From positions 1 to 64,000 of the forward strand of contig PERG01000003.1 of the NCBI GenBank assembly GCA_002928535.1: a DNA stretch of 64,000 nt, in the 5' to 3' direction. The notes beneath the pieces are model-generated. The model made no database searches and was not told where the DNA came from. It saw only the letters and a list, made by a program, of their open reading frames with translations. The position numbers and the translations under genes are program-made. The stretch's first letter is position 1. Every line of letters begins with the position of its first letter. This document shows, in pieces, positions 26,304 through 35,487 of this stretch. The DNA is from Methylotenera sp. Lineage in GTDB: Bacteria; Pseudomonadota; Gammaproteobacteria; Burkholderiales; Methylophilaceae.

Positions 26304-27062
26304 TTATCGATTGGCCCGCTGTAATATCATTTTGTAAAACCATCGATTTCGATAACTCAATAGAGACTCTCTACAATATGCCCTAAAAAAAACGAGCTGC
26401 TCATCTTTACTTAACCATGGCGCATGCCTAAATAATGCGGCAATATCCAAATAGGTGCGATACCAGCCCATGGCTGTCAATCGAGCTTTTTCCAGATCGA
26501 TCACTGCAATCTTATCGGGATGCTGTGTATTGATAAAAATATGCTTGGGATACAACGCACGATGCACAATGCCCAATGAATGAAAGTGCCGAATATTCTG
26601 CCCTAAGGTTTGCAAAAAACCCATTTTTTGCGCTTCACTTAATTGAGAATAACCAGGCTCTAACCATTCATCTAGACTTTGATATTGATCCAATGCCAGT
26701 GTGATCAGAATGGCACGCTGATGCAAGGCATGATCTTCTGCAAAATAAACGACCTCAGGCGCTGCAAAAGCGCGTTTTTTTAAAAACTGTAGATTCTTGA
26801 ACTCTCGTTTGAAAGTAGGTTCGCCTTTGATAGGATGCCTAAACGTAAAACGGCCATGATTCTGCTGTTTTTTTACATATAATAAAACTTCTTCACCTGT
26901 ACTGGCTGTCAGACGCAACTGCCCTACACCGCTCCACCCACCTCGTCTCTCATTAGGTGCTTCAAACCAATCGACTTCCACATCCCAAAGTGCATAAAAG
27001 CTATTGAGTTGGTGTTCTTTTAATAATTGCTGATATTGCAGATGGGTAAATGTTGTATTCAT
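26304..27062 (-). CDS. InaA/WaaP-like LPS kinase
   Basis: A 252-residue member of the lipopolysaccharide kinase family. NERRGGWSGVGQLRL is close to the InaA N-terminus; LYVKKQQNHGRFTFRHPIKG has the ATP-lysine region; HSLGIVHRALYPKHIFIN is the catalytic loop (Ala replaces the usual Asp) and AVIDLEKARL the Mg-binding site. The Asp-to-Ala change in the HRD-like motif may mean low or altered activity; WaaP-type kinases usually keep this Asp. The start overlaps the WaaP stop (ATGA). Confidence 0.82.
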   Translation of the reverse strand: MNTTFTHLQYQQLLKEHQLNSFYALWDVEVDWFEAPNERRGGWSGVGQLRLTASTGEEVLLYVKKQQNHGRFTFRHPIKGEPTFKREFKNLQFLKKRAFAAPEVVYFAEDHALHQRAILITLALDQYQSLDEWLEPGYSQLSEAQKMGFLQTLGQNIRHFHSLGIVHRALYPKHIFINTQHPDKIAVIDLEKARLTAMGWYRTYLDIAALFRHAPWLSKDEQLVFFRAYCRESLLSYRNRWFYKMILQRANR

Positions 27063-27901
27063 TGCTCTAATGCGCTTTTTTCAATCCGCAACCGTTTCTG
27101 AAATTTATCACTGTGGAATTTTCTATAAAGCTTATTGGCCCTGCGCATCACCTGCTGCCAAAAAGAGGTATTCGCAGCCCGGAAATCTTTAGCATAATAA
27201 TATTTAAAGCGTAAATAATCACGCGCTGTAAATCCCAAATCCATGCTGGAAAAGTAAAGGGCAGCGATGTCTTTCATATTGGCCCGGCGATTGGTAGTCG
27301 CCTGAATCAACATCCGGTGTAAATCAATTAAATAAAGTTTAATTTCAGAATTTCTAAAAGCAACGCCCTCTAAACAAAGATGACACAGGTAAAAATCCCG
27401 GTGATTCATCCCATGTTCATGTAAGTTGCGTGCGATTTGCGCGACTGCCACAATAAGCTTCCGCTTGAATTTTGGCTCTGGTGGGTTTTGCTTCCACGCC
27501 CCACAAAAATGTTCGAGCGAGATAATATCGCCTAGATCCCGTGTGATCAGAAACGATTGTTGTTGTGCGGGATTACCACCGCGTTCCGCAAACGCCACCA
27601 GCGGCGTGGTGGCAATGCCGATTTCATCTAGTTTCTGAATAGCGTTTTTTTCGGTGCGTGCACTGATAATCGGCCAGCGTAGAGTCAGCAGGTTCTTGAA
27701 TATCTCGCCCCATCCCACACCGAAATGCTGTTTGATAAAGTAACTGTTCCCGCCCAACTGCACACGGATAGTTTTACGTCCCGGCACATCGCGAAAGATC
27801 TCACCTTGCATGGCCATCACTTGCGGAAATACATCGCCCGGCTTGAGATGTTGTTTAATCTCATCCGGCATGAGCAACATGTCTGAATCTACGGGCTTCA
27901 T
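27059..27901 (-). CDS. waaP: LPS core heptose I kinase
   Basis: Phosphorylates heptose I of the inner core, which stabilises the outer membrane. 280 residues, normal for WaaP. The glycine-rich and Lys region reads GGNSYFIKQHFGVGWGEIFKNLL; the catalytic loop is GMNHRDFYLCHLCL and the Mg-binding segment LYLIDLHRMLIQ, all diagnostic. FKYYYAKDFR near the C-terminus fits. ATGA overlap with waaG upstream and with the next kinase downstream places it in the core operon. Confidence 0.93.
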   Translation of the reverse strand: MKPVDSDMLLMPDEIKQHLKPGDVFPQVMAMQGEIFRDVPGRKTIRVQLGGNSYFIKQHFGVGWGEIFKNLLTLRWPIISARTEKNAIQKLDEIGIATTPLVAFAERGGNPAQQQSFLITRDLGDIISLEHFCGAWKQNPPEPKFKRKLIVAVAQIARNLHEHGMNHRDFYLCHLCLEGVAFRNSEIKLYLIDLHRMLIQATTNRRANMKDIAALYFSSMDLGFTARDYLRFKYYYAKDFRAANTSFWQQVMRRANKLYRKFHSDKFQKRLRIEKSALEQ

Positions 27902-29070
27902 GCGTTCATCACTTTATTTTGACGCGAGACTTTTTGTTCTGCCAGGCGAATCAATATATTCGCTTCCGCACTGCCGTCATTCTGCTCCATTAACAATTGT
28001 GCATGTGCTAAACCGTTACGCGCCCATATCTGTTTATCAGCGGAATCAATCATCTGCTTGAAAAAACCATTAAATTGCGCCTGATCGAATGGTAATGGCA
28101 TGACTTTGCCAGCACCGCTTTCCGCTACATGATGTGCATAACCGCAACTTTCTGTCACCAGCATCGGGGTTCCACTAGCCAGGGCCTCTAATATCACCAG
28201 CCCAGTATTCTCCCGGTAAGCCGGATGAACGCAGATATCGGCACCTTGCATAAGTTGCGGGATATCCGGCCGGCCTTTGGAAATAACGAGGTTGCTTGCC
28301 ACACCCAGTTTTTTTGCCATGTTCTCGAAAGGCTTTGGGTTGTCCTGGCCAACCGCCAACAATTTTACGCGGTTCAAATAATCAGCAGGCAAGGCTGCAA
28401 GTGCGCGAATCGCACGATCCAAACCCTTCATATGAAAGCCTGAACCTGTCAGCATAAAGACGAAATCTTCCTTGTCGAAGCCAAAGGTATTGCGCAGATG
28501 GCTGCGCATCGCTGCCTTATCTTGCAGCTCAAAGCGTGCTTTGGATAAGTAAGGGGGAATGAAATGAAAGCGTGCTTCCGGCGTCTGATACCAATGCTGG
28601 AAATGCACTTTTTCAACTTCTGAAACCATTAATATATGCGTCTCTGCTTTTGCATCGAATATCACCCGCTCGCATTCTGCAAACCATTTGACGCGTGGTA
28701 GCCAACGGTATAAAAAACCGCGATGCGAAGCGCGTTCCCTAAAACAGGGGTCAGCCGCAAAATGTGCGTCCAGCCCTGTCATGCGGTTATAGCCAAAAAT
28801 GTAATCGATATTACCGGCTTGACGGATAGCCGCCTGGGCATTGGCGATAAATTTTTGGTAGCGTAGATAGTTAAATAAACCGGTGGCTGGCATCACATGC
28901 ACTTGGATACCACCTACAGGCAAATCGCCACTCCATGACATGCAGTAAATTTCAACGGTGTGGCCGCGTTTCACCAGTTCATTTGCCGTGCGCAACATAT
29001 CTCGTTGCATGCCACCATAGGGGAAATATTTGAAAATCAGAAAGGCAAATTTCAAAATTGCGCACTTCAA
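27898..29070 (-). CDS. waaG: LPS core glucosyltransferase WaaG-type
   Basis: 390-residue GT4-family enzyme. The N-terminus FAFLIFKYFPYGGMQRDMLR is the WaaG signature; the C-terminal donor site has LLAVGQDNPKPF, KGRPDIPQLMQGADICVHPA and ENTGLVILEALASGTPML (E(x7)E). WaaG adds the first outer-core hexose to heptose II. The ORF starts with TTG at 29070; a second TTG five codons on is possible. It heads the minus-strand operon waaG-waaP-inaA-like-GT2-hydroxylase-tandem kinase-carbamoyltransferase and diverges from waaC with only 36 bases between. Confidence 0.93.
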   Translation of the reverse strand: MKCAILKFAFLIFKYFPYGGMQRDMLRTANELVKRGHTVEIYCMSWSGDLPVGGIQVHVMPATGLFNYLRYQKFIANAQAAIRQAGNIDYIFGYNRMTGLDAHFAADPCFRERASHRGFLYRWLPRVKWFAECERVIFDAKAETHILMVSEVEKVHFQHWYQTPEARFHFIPPYLSKARFELQDKAAMRSHLRNTFGFDKEDFVFMLTGSGFHMKGLDRAIRALAALPADYLNRVKLLAVGQDNPKPFENMAKKLGVASNLVISKGRPDIPQLMQGADICVHPAYRENTGLVILEALASGTPMLVTESCGYAHHVAESGAGKVMPLPFDQAQFNGFFKQMIDSADKQIWARNGLAHAQLLMEQNDGSAEANILIRLAEQKVSRQNKVMNA

Positions 29071-29106
29071 TCATTAAAAGTTGAATTGTATGCGAAAATC
29101 TCGCCT

Positions 29107-30072
29107 ATGCTGAAATTGCTTATTATTAAAACCTCTTCGCTAGGCGATGTCATCCATAACCTGCCTATCATTGCTGACATCCGCACACACTATAAAGAGA
29201 TCGAAATTGATTGGTTAGTAGAAGCTAGTTTTGCTGATATCCCTAAGTTGCATCCTGCTGTCAATGAGGTCATACCCATATCCATTCGGCAATGGCGAAA
29301 AGCACTTTTCAGCAAAAAGACCTGGCAGGATATTGGCGAATTAAAGCAACGCTTGGCCGCTAAACAATATGACATTGTGCTCGACAGCCAGGGTTTGCTA
29401 AAAAGTGCGTTGCTCGGAACTTTAGCCAATGGCAAAAAACATGGCTATGATCGAAGCTCTATCCGCGAGCCCATCGCCAGCCTGTTTTACCAGGTGAAGC
29501 ATACAGTTTCCCGTAAGCAGCACGCCGTAGCGCGCAACCGCACGTTGGCAGCTGCCACCTTTGGCTATAGCCTGCCCAGCCAGTTACCGGATTTCGGCAT
29601 TCAGGCGTCTGCTCATGTATCGGCAAATATTCCCTCGCCATATGTCATGGGATTACATGGCACTAGCCGTGACAGTAAACTATGGGAAACCGCCAGCTGG
29701 ATCAGCCTAGGCCAGGCCCTAGCCGAACGGCAATTGCATTTAGTATTACCCTGGTCAAATGAACAGGAGCTAAAACGTGCCAATTTTATTGCTTCCAAAC
29801 TTGCCAATGCTACTGTGCTGCCCAAACTCGGTATTGCGCAGTTAGCTTCTGTCATTAGCCAAGCAAAAGCAGCTATTGGAGTGGATACGGGCTTATCCCA
29901 TTTAGCGGCTGCACTGAACATACCTACCGTGGCGATTTACACGGACACTAACCCTACCTTAACCGGTGTTTGCCCGGGCGCTTATGCAAGGGCCATCAAT
30001 TTAGGCGGCATTCAACTATCGCCCTCTGTTAGCGAGGTTAGCGAAGCGCTTACACAAATCATTCAAAGCTAA
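29107..30072 (+). CDS. waaC: ADP-heptose:LPS heptosyltransferase I
   Basis: GT9 enzyme adding heptose I to Kdo. The ORF extends upstream to 28960, but this would lie inside waaG; the ATG at 29107 begins MLKLLIIKTSSLGDVIHNLP, the exact WaaC N-terminus, and gives 321 residues. IDWLVEASFADIPKLHPAV and the donor motif IGVDTGLSHLAAALNIPTVAIYTDT follow. It is divergent from waaG and is followed by a hairpin and then by the grpE heat-shock promoter. Confidence 0.94.
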   Translation: MLKLLIIKTSSLGDVIHNLPIIADIRTHYKEIEIDWLVEASFADIPKLHPAVNEVIPISIRQWRKALFSKKTWQDIGELKQRLAAKQYDIVLDSQGLLKSALLGTLANGKKHGYDRSSIREPIASLFYQVKHTVSRKQHAVARNRTLAAATFGYSLPSQLPDFGIQASAHVSANIPSPYVMGLHGTSRDSKLWETASWISLGQALAERQLHLVLPWSNEQELKRANFIASKLANATVLPKLGIAQLASVISQAKAAIGVDTGLSHLAAALNIPTVAIYTDTNPTLTGVCPGAYARAINLGGIQLSPSVSEVSEALTQIIQS

Positions 30073-30094
30073 GTTAGAAATAGAGCAAAAACAT

Positions 30095-30120
30095 AAACCC
30101 ACAATTATTTTGTGGTTTGG
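30095..30120 (+). terminator. Hairpin after waaC
   Basis: CCACAA (30099-30104) pairs with TTGTGG (30110-30115) around a 5-base loop; flanking AAA and TTT extend it across a one-base bulge. A short T-run follows, running directly into the sigma32 -35 region of grpE. A probable terminator of waaC. Confidence 0.5.
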
Positions 30121-30121
30121 G

Positions 30122-30150
30122 CTTGAAAAGCTTTGCGCCTTCCCCCAAAT
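30122..30150 (+). promoter_or_regulatory. Sigma32 (RpoH) promoter of grpE
   Basis: CTTGAAA (30122-30128), then 14 bases, then CCCCAAAT (30143-30150). This is very close to the RpoH consensus CTTGAAA-N13-17-CCCCATNT. It lies about 88 bases before the grpE ATG. rpoH itself is in this window. Confidence 0.8.
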
Positions 30151-30238
30151 TGAACTTATCACCGTTCAATCTACCAGATTAATTTACCGTCATTAACGAC
30201 TAAAACTTACAACTAATTAAAAGTTGAGTGAGGACTTT

Positions 30239-30796
30239 ATGCAACAACAAAACCCGACTAACGAAGAAGATACTCAGACAGAGACGCAGGAAACACAAGG
30301 GCTACAAAACGAGCAAGATCTACCCGAAAATGGTGCAGCCGGCTCGTTAGATGCACGTTTAGGTGAGCTTGAGACTCAATTAACCGAAGCTAAAGCGGCT
30401 GTACTCTATGTAAAAGCGGAAGGCGAGAACATTCGCCGTCGTGCGACGGAAGATATTGAAAAAGCCCGCAAATTCGCTTTAGAAAAATTTTCCAACGAAT
30501 TACTGGCTGTTAAAGACAGTCTGGATGCAGCCTTATTAATTGAAGCGACCGATGTGCAAAGCTACAAAGATGGCGTTGAACTCACGGCTAAACAGCTTAG
30601 CTCGGTATTCGATAAATTTAATATCGCAGAATTAAACCCGGTGGGCGAAAAATTCGATCCAAACAAACACCAGGCAATCAGTATGTTGGAAAGCGAAAAA
30701 GAACCAAATACGGTACTTACAGTATTGCAAAAAGGTTACACGCTGAATGACCGCGTGCTTCGTCCGGCCTTAGTGACTGTGGCAAAAGCAAAATAG
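30239..30796 (+). CDS. grpE: Nucleotide exchange factor GrpE
   Basis: Co-chaperone that releases ADP from DnaK. The ORF opens at a TTG (30224), but the ATG at 30239 has TGAGGA 5 bases upstream and is chosen. 185 residues: an acidic Gln/Glu-rich N-terminus, a long coiled coil (about 40-110, [20 protein letters not shown]) and the C-terminal beta domain with [12 protein letters not shown] and [20 protein letters not shown]. It is first in grpE-dnaK-dnaJ with a sigma32 promoter. Confidence 0.95.
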   Translation: MQQQNPTNEEDTQTETQETQGLQNEQDLPENGAAGSLDARLGELETQLTEAKAAVLYVKAEGENIRRRATEDIEKARKFALEKFSNELLAVKDSLDAALLIEATDVQSYKDGVELTAKQLSSVFDKFNIAELNPVGEKFDPNKHQAISMLESEKEPNTVLTVLQKGYTLNDRVLRPALVTVAKAK

Positions 30797-30827
30797 ATTT
30801 ATATCAAGCCCCTATCCTGAATAGGGA

Positions 30828-30854
30828 CTTGAAAACAAAAAAAATAGCCCAATG
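30828..30854 (+). promoter_or_regulatory. Second sigma32-like promoter, upstream of dnaK
   Basis: CTTGAAA (30828-30834), 13 bases, CCCAATG (30848-30854) in the grpE-dnaK spacer. The -35 is perfect; the -10 matches CCCCATNT partly. It would allow dnaK to be expressed above grpE. A small hairpin CCCTAT...ATAGGG (30810-30826) precedes it. Confidence 0.5.
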
Positions 30855-30908
30855 ATTAAGTCATTGGAAGTTAACCAAATTTGATGAATATAAAGTAAGG
30901 ATTACAAA

Positions 30909-32825
30909 ATGGGAAAAATTATCGGGATTGACTTAGGCACCACCAACTCATGCGTTGCTGTGATGGAAGGTGGCAAACCGCGTGTGATCGAAAACGCTGA
31001 AGGTGCACGTACCACCCCTTCAATTATTGCATATCAGGAAGATGGCGAAATTTTGGCGGGAGCTCCGGCAAAACGCCAGGCTGTAACCAACCCTAAAAAT
31101 ACACTTTACGCAGTGAAGCGTTTGATTGGCCGTCGTTTTGAAGAAAAAGAAGTGCAGAAAGACATTCAATTAATGCCTTACACCATTGCCAAAGCAGATA
31201 ACGGCGATGCATGGGTAGAAGTGCGCGGCCAAAAAATGGCACCGCCGCAAATCTCGGCTGAAGTGCTTCGTAAAATGAAGAAAACTGCTGAAGACTATTT
31301 GGGCGAAGAAGTAACTGAAGCCGTGATTACCGTGCCGGCTTATTTTAACGACAGCCAACGTCAAGCAACTAAAGATGCTGGCCGTATCGCTGGTCTGGAT
31401 GTTAAACGCATCATCAACGAACCAACTGCTGCTGCATTGGCATTTGGCCTTGATAAGCAAGAAGGTGATCGTAAAATCGCCGTATATGACTTAGGCGGCG
31501 GTACATTCGACGTTTCTATTATTGAAATTTCTACCATTGATGGCGAACACCAATTCGAAGTGTTATCGACCAATGGCGATACATTCCTGGGTGGTGAAGA
31601 CTTCGATAACCGTTTGATTGACTATTTAGCAGATGAATTCAAGAAAGAAAATGGCTTAGACCTGCGTAACGACTTACTGGCTAAACAACGCCTCAAAGAA
31701 GCCGCGGAAAAAGCCAAAATCGAGTTATCTGGCGCAACCCAAACTGAAGTGAACTTGCCGTATATCACAGCCGATGCAACAGGTCCTAAACACTTGGTCG
31801 TGAAAATCACCCGTGCAAAACTGGAATCTTTAGTGGATGACTTGATTGAGCGCACGATCGCCCCTTGTCGTACAGCGATTAAAGACGCCGGCGTGTCAAT
31901 TGATGACATCACTGATGTGATCTTGGTCGGCGGTCAAAGCCGTATGCCAAAAGTGCAAGAGAAAGTAAAAGAGATTTTCGGCAAAGAGCCACGTAAAGAT
32001 GTGAACCCTGATGAAGCCGTTGCCGTTGGTGCAGCAATCCAGGGCGGTGTGTTACAAGGCGACGTGAAAGACGTGTTATTACTTGACGTAACGCCATTGT
32101 CATTGGGTATCGAAACCCTGGGTGGCGTGATGACGAAACTCATCAAGAAAAATACCACGATCCCTACCAAGGCATCGCAAGTGTTCTCCACCGCCGATGA
32201 CAATCAAAATGCTGTGACCATTCAAGTGTTGCAAGGTGAGCGTGAAATGGCGTCTGGCAATAAGAGCTTGGGCCAATTCAACTTGAGCGACATTCCACCG
32301 GCGCCACGTGGCATTCCACAGATTGAAGTGACCTTCGACATCGATGCCAACGGTATCTTGCACGTGTCTGCTAAAGACAAAGCAACCGGTAAAGAGAACA
32401 AGATTACGATCAAAGCAAACAGCGGTTTGTCTGAAGCGGAAATTCAGCAGATGGAAGAAGACGCAGTGAAATACGCTGAAGAAGACCGTAAATTGCGCGA
32501 GTTGGTTGACGCCCGCAATGCCGCAGATGGCATGGTGCACTCAGTGAAAAAATCGTTAACTGAACACGGCGATAAATTAGATGCATCTGAAAAAGAAGCG
32601 ATCGAAAATGCGCTGAAAGACGTTGAAGAAGCCATGAAAGCCGACGACAAAGACGCTATCGAAGCAAAAACCAATGCCTTGATGGAAGCTTCGCAAAAAT
32701 TGGGTGAAAAGGTTTATGCTGAACAACAGGCACAAGCGAATACTGAAAGTGCGCAGCCACAAGGCGAGAAAACGGTAGATGCGGAAGTGGTTGATGCTGA
32801 GTTTGAAGAAGTGAAAAAAGACTAA
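30909..32825 (+). CDS. dnaK: Hsp70 chaperone DnaK
   Basis: 638-residue ATP-dependent chaperone. The ATPase domain starts [20 protein letters not shown], with [36 protein letters not shown] and [13 protein letters not shown]; the linker [15 protein letters not shown] joins the substrate-binding domain. The C-terminus is acidic and ends [15 protein letters not shown], as in other proteobacteria. AAGGA lies 8 bases before the ATG. Expressed from the grpE and possibly its own sigma32 promoter. Confidence 0.98.
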   Translation: MGKIIGIDLGTTNSCVAVMEGGKPRVIENAEGARTTPSIIAYQEDGEILAGAPAKRQAVTNPKNTLYAVKRLIGRRFEEKEVQKDIQLMPYTIAKADNGDAWVEVRGQKMAPPQISAEVLRKMKKTAEDYLGEEVTEAVITVPAYFNDSQRQATKDAGRIAGLDVKRIINEPTAAALAFGLDKQEGDRKIAVYDLGGGTFDVSIIEISTIDGEHQFEVLSTNGDTFLGGEDFDNRLIDYLADEFKKENGLDLRNDLLAKQRLKEAAEKAKIELSGATQTEVNLPYITADATGPKHLVVKITRAKLESLVDDLIERTIAPCRTAIKDAGVSIDDITDVILVGGQSRMPKVQEKVKEIFGKEPRKDVNPDEAVAVGAAIQGGVLQGDVKDVLLLDVTPLSLGIETLGGVMTKLIKKNTTIPTKASQVFSTADDNQNAVTIQVLQGEREMASGNKSLGQFNLSDIPPAPRGIPQIEVTFDIDANGILHVSAKDKATGKENKITIKANSGLSEAEIQQMEEDAVKYAEEDRKLRELVDARNAADGMVHSVKKSLTEHGDKLDASEKEAIENALKDVEEAMKADDKDAIEAKTNALMEASQKLGEKVYAEQQAQANTESAQPQGEKTVDAEVVDAEFEEVKKD

Positions 32826-32842
32826 TTTCTTAGCGATGTAAG

Positions 32843-32869
32843 TTAGCAATGTGCAATACTTTGTGCTAA
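32843..32869 (+). promoter_or_regulatory. Degenerate CIRCE-like element between dnaK and dnaJ
   Basis: TTAGCAATG-N9-TTGTGCTAA has exactly the 9-9-9 layout of CIRCE (TTAGCACTC-N9-GAGTGCTAA) and matches 14 of 18 operator bases, the outer TTAGCA/TGCTAA being perfect. The mismatches fall on the inner positions, so binding by HrcA may be weak or lost. It lies 18 bases after the dnaK stop. Confidence 0.35.
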
Positions 32870-32876
32870 AAAGATG

Positions 32877-32900
32877 AAAGCCACGACCTTCGTGGCTTTT
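32877..32900 (+). terminator. Terminator/attenuator between dnaK and dnaJ
   Basis: A perfect 10-base stem (AAAGCCACGA with TCGTGGCTTT) and a 3-base loop, ending in TTTT then G. It is well formed but has a short U-tract, so it probably reduces dnaJ relative to dnaK rather than stopping all transcription. Confidence 0.7.
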
Positions 32901-32946
32901 GTCTGTGACTAACTGTATGGTTCACTTTCAAGTATTTGGATAAAAA

Positions 32947-34080
32947 ATGGCTGCCAAAAAAGACTATTACGAGATATTGGGCGTTAATAAAGACGCTTCC
33001 AGTGAGGATATCAAAAAATCCTATCGCAAACTGGCGATGAAGTACCACCCTGATCGCAACCCGGATAACCCTAAAGCGGAAGAGCAATTCAAAGAGGCAA
33101 AAGAAGCCTATGAAATGCTAACCGATGAGCAAAAACGGGCGGCTTATGATCAATATGGTCATGCCGGTGTAGACCCTAGCATGGCAAGTAGTGGTGGCGG
33201 TTTTGGCGGCGCAGGCTTCGGCGATGCATTTGGTGATATCTTCGGTGATATTTTCGGTGGCGGAGCGCGCGGCGGTCAGCGTAACAATGTCTATCGTGGT
33301 GCGGATTTGCGTTACAACATGGAAATTTCGCTGGAAGATGCAGCCAAAGGTACTGAAACCAAAATCCGTATTCCAGTGCAAGCCAAATGCGAAACCTGTA
33401 ATGGTTCTGGTGCTAAACCTGGTAAATCGCCAGTCACTTGTGGTACCTGCGGTGGCCAAGGCCAAGTCCGTATGCAACAAGGTTTCTTCTCAGTGCAGCA
33501 AACCTGTCCGAAATGTCATGGTGGCGGCAAAACCATCAAAGAAGAAGATAAATGTGGCACTTGCCACGGTGCAGGCCGCGTTAAATTGAACAAAACGCTA
33601 TCCGTCAAAATTCCAGCCGGCGTGGATGAAGGCGACCGCATTCGTTTATCCGGTGAAGGTGAAGCCGGCGTGAATGGCGGCCCTACCGGCGACTTATACG
33701 TTGTCGTGCATTTAAAACCACATGAAATCTTCCAACGTGATGGCGGCAACCTGCATTGCGAAATGCCCATCAGCTTTAGTACTGCTGCATTGGGTGGGGA
33801 AATTGAAGTACCTACTTTAGGCGGTTCTGCCAAAATGAAGATTCCGGCAGAAACACAAACCGGTGGCGTATTTAGATTGAAAGGCAAAGGCATCAAGCCC
33901 CTGCGTCAATCTGAGCATGGTGACCTAATGGTGCATGTGGTGGTAGAAACTCCGGTGAAATTGACCGAAAAACAGAAAGAGTTATTACGTGAGTTTGAAA
34001 TCAGTACCCAAGCAGACTCCGGGAAACACAGTCCGCGTAATAAATCGTGGATGGATAAGGTAAAAGGTTTTTTTGAATAA
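32947..34080 (+). CDS. dnaJ: Hsp40 co-chaperone DnaJ
   Basis: 377 residues. The J-domain (1-70) has [20 protein letters not shown] and the HPD motif in KYHPDRNPD; a Gly/Phe-rich region follows ([20 protein letters not shown]). Four zinc-finger repeats CxxCxGxG are present ([42 protein letters not shown]). The C-terminal domain ends with [18 protein letters not shown]. It acts with DnaK and GrpE. GGA precedes the ATG. It follows dnaK after 121 bases containing a hairpin. Confidence 0.97.
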   Translation: MAAKKDYYEILGVNKDASSEDIKKSYRKLAMKYHPDRNPDNPKAEEQFKEAKEAYEMLTDEQKRAAYDQYGHAGVDPSMASSGGGFGGAGFGDAFGDIFGDIFGGGARGGQRNNVYRGADLRYNMEISLEDAAKGTETKIRIPVQAKCETCNGSGAKPGKSPVTCGTCGGQGQVRMQQGFFSVQQTCPKCHGGGKTIKEEDKCGTCHGAGRVKLNKTLSVKIPAGVDEGDRIRLSGEGEAGVNGGPTGDLYVVVHLKPHEIFQRDGGNLHCEMPISFSTAALGGEIEVPTLGGSAKMKIPAETQTGGVFRLKGKGIKPLRQSEHGDLMVHVVVETPVKLTEKQKELLREFEISTQADSGKHSPRNKSWMDKVKGFFE

Positions 34081-34100
34081 ATCAAAATCACTCGGCTTAA

Positions 34101-34132
34101 AAAATAAACTCCCGTCATGGGAGTTTTATTTT
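34101..34132. terminator. Bidirectional terminator between dnaJ and the 34.2 kb gene
   Basis: AAACTCCC (34106-34113) pairs with GGGAGTTT (34119-34126) around GTCAT. On the plus strand it is followed by TATTTTT; on the minus strand by TATTTTTT. It therefore suits both dnaJ and the converging minus-strand gene. Confidence 0.8.
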
Positions 34133-34157
34133 TGGCGATAACTGAGCATTAGAATCC

Positions 34158-34430
34158 TTAGTCTTTAACGTTACTTTCCAAGGATTCCAATATGGCCTGG
34201 AGCTCTAACGTGCTGTTAGTAAAATCTTCATAAAGGTGACCAGTACCCCGCGCATACCAGTAACGGCTATTCCAGGCATCACCTTCAATTTTATGCAGTA
34301 CTGCATGAATCCAGTTTGCCGTGCCATCGCTATATTCTTGCGCAATATTATGGGCCGTATGCCAGTCGCCTTTAAGTGCTGCTTCTACTGCTGCTTTAAG
34401 CTCAAGCTGATTCATGGGAATAGCCTTCAT
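34158..34430 (-). CDS. Small conserved hypothetical protein
   Basis: About 90 residues, soluble. The middle reads [20 protein letters not shown] and is followed by YWYARGTG; a His-rich helix, then EGD..N..YWY.R.G, is a pattern I recall from small uncharacterised bacterial proteins, but I cannot name a family with certainty. The ATG at 34430 has GAGG upstream and overlaps the GIY-YIG stop; a later ATG (34415) is possible. The overlap implies co-translation. No function assigned. Confidence 0.6.
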   Translation of the reverse strand: MKAIPMNQLELKAAVEAALKGDWHTAHNIAQEYSDGTANWIHAVLHKIEGDAWNSRYWYARGTGHLYEDFTNSTLELQAILESLESNVKD

Positions 34431-34668
34431 CAAAATACCTCAGCTTTTGATTTCTCGGCAAACTTTTCAATTGTGCTTCTGCCACGCTTGCAGCCGAGCG
34501 ATCCACATAAGCTTTAGAAGCCAGCACTTTTACTGGCGGGTTTGCCCGGGTATAACGTGCACCTTTCCCAGCTACATGGGCTTCGAACCTGGACTCAAGA
34601 TTATTGGTAATGCCGGCATAATACGCACCGTTTTTGCACTCCAGTAAATAAAGCACCCAGGTCATCAT
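34402..34668 (-). CDS. GIY-YIG domain protein, YhbQ-like
   Basis: An 88-residue stand-alone GIY-YIG nuclease-fold protein. [20 protein letters not shown] shows the (G)YY/AGIT motif, then the Arg in [18 protein letters not shown]. Residues [14 protein letters not shown] are typical of the YhbQ/UPF0213 group. Cellular role is unclear; related proteins have weak DNA-cleaving activity. Two adjacent ATGs (34668, 34665) could start it. It overlaps the next gene. Confidence 0.85.
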   Translation of the reverse strand: MMTWVLYLLECKNGAYYAGITNNLESRFEAHVAGKGARYTRANPPVKVLASKAYVDRSAASVAEAQLKSLPRNQKLRYFDEGYSHESA

Positions 34669-34692
34669 TTAAGTAACGGATGGTATGTGAAT

Positions 34693-35082
34693 TTAATAAG
34701 TACCAGCTTGAATAAACTCAACTTTATAACCATCCGGATCTTCTACAAAGGCAATGACAGTCTTGCCATGCATCATGGGTCCTGCTTCACGGATGACTTT
34801 GCCACCTGACTGCTTTACTTTTTCACAGGCAGCATAGGCATCATCTACTTCAAGTGCGATATGGCCGTAAGCCTTGCCCATGTCATAGCTTTCCACACCA
34901 TAGTTATAAGTCAGCTCAAGTACGGTATGACTAGTTTCCGGTCCGTAGCCTACAAATGCCAGCGTAAATTTTCCGTCAGGATAATCCTGATGCCGCAGCA
35001 CTTGCATGCCTAGCACCTCCGTATAGAACTTGATAGAGCGTTCTAAATTACCCACGCGAAGCATGGTATGTAACATGCGCAT
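34693..35082 (-). CDS. gloA: Lactoylglutathione lyase (glyoxalase I)
   Basis: Isomerises the methylglyoxal-glutathione hemithioacetal to S-lactoylglutathione. The 129-residue length is right for the Ni-type bacterial enzyme. The metal ligands are visible: His in [10 protein letters not shown] (residue 5), Glu in [10 protein letters not shown], His in [11 protein letters not shown] and Glu in [12 protein letters not shown] precedes the ATG. It follows the ferredoxin gene by 21 bases on the same strand. Confidence 0.94.
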   Translation of the reverse strand: MRMLHTMLRVGNLERSIKFYTEVLGMQVLRHQDYPDGKFTLAFVGYGPETSHTVLELTYNYGVESYDMGKAYGHIALEVDDAYAACEKVKQSGGKVIREAGPMMHGKTVIAFVEDPDGYKVEFIQAGTY

Positions 35083-35103
35083 ATTGATATCCTTTTACTC
35101 GAT

Positions 35104-35476
<373 letters not shown>

Positions 35477-35487
35477 TACAAATTTCA

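Noticed and set aside
8294-30072. Envelope island as a prophage or integrative element
   Set aside because: No integrase, transposase, tRNA junction or attachment repeat was seen at its edges.
32100-32540. 146-aa minus-strand ORF opposite dnaK
   Set aside because: Antisense shadow of a highly conserved gene; no recognisable domain.
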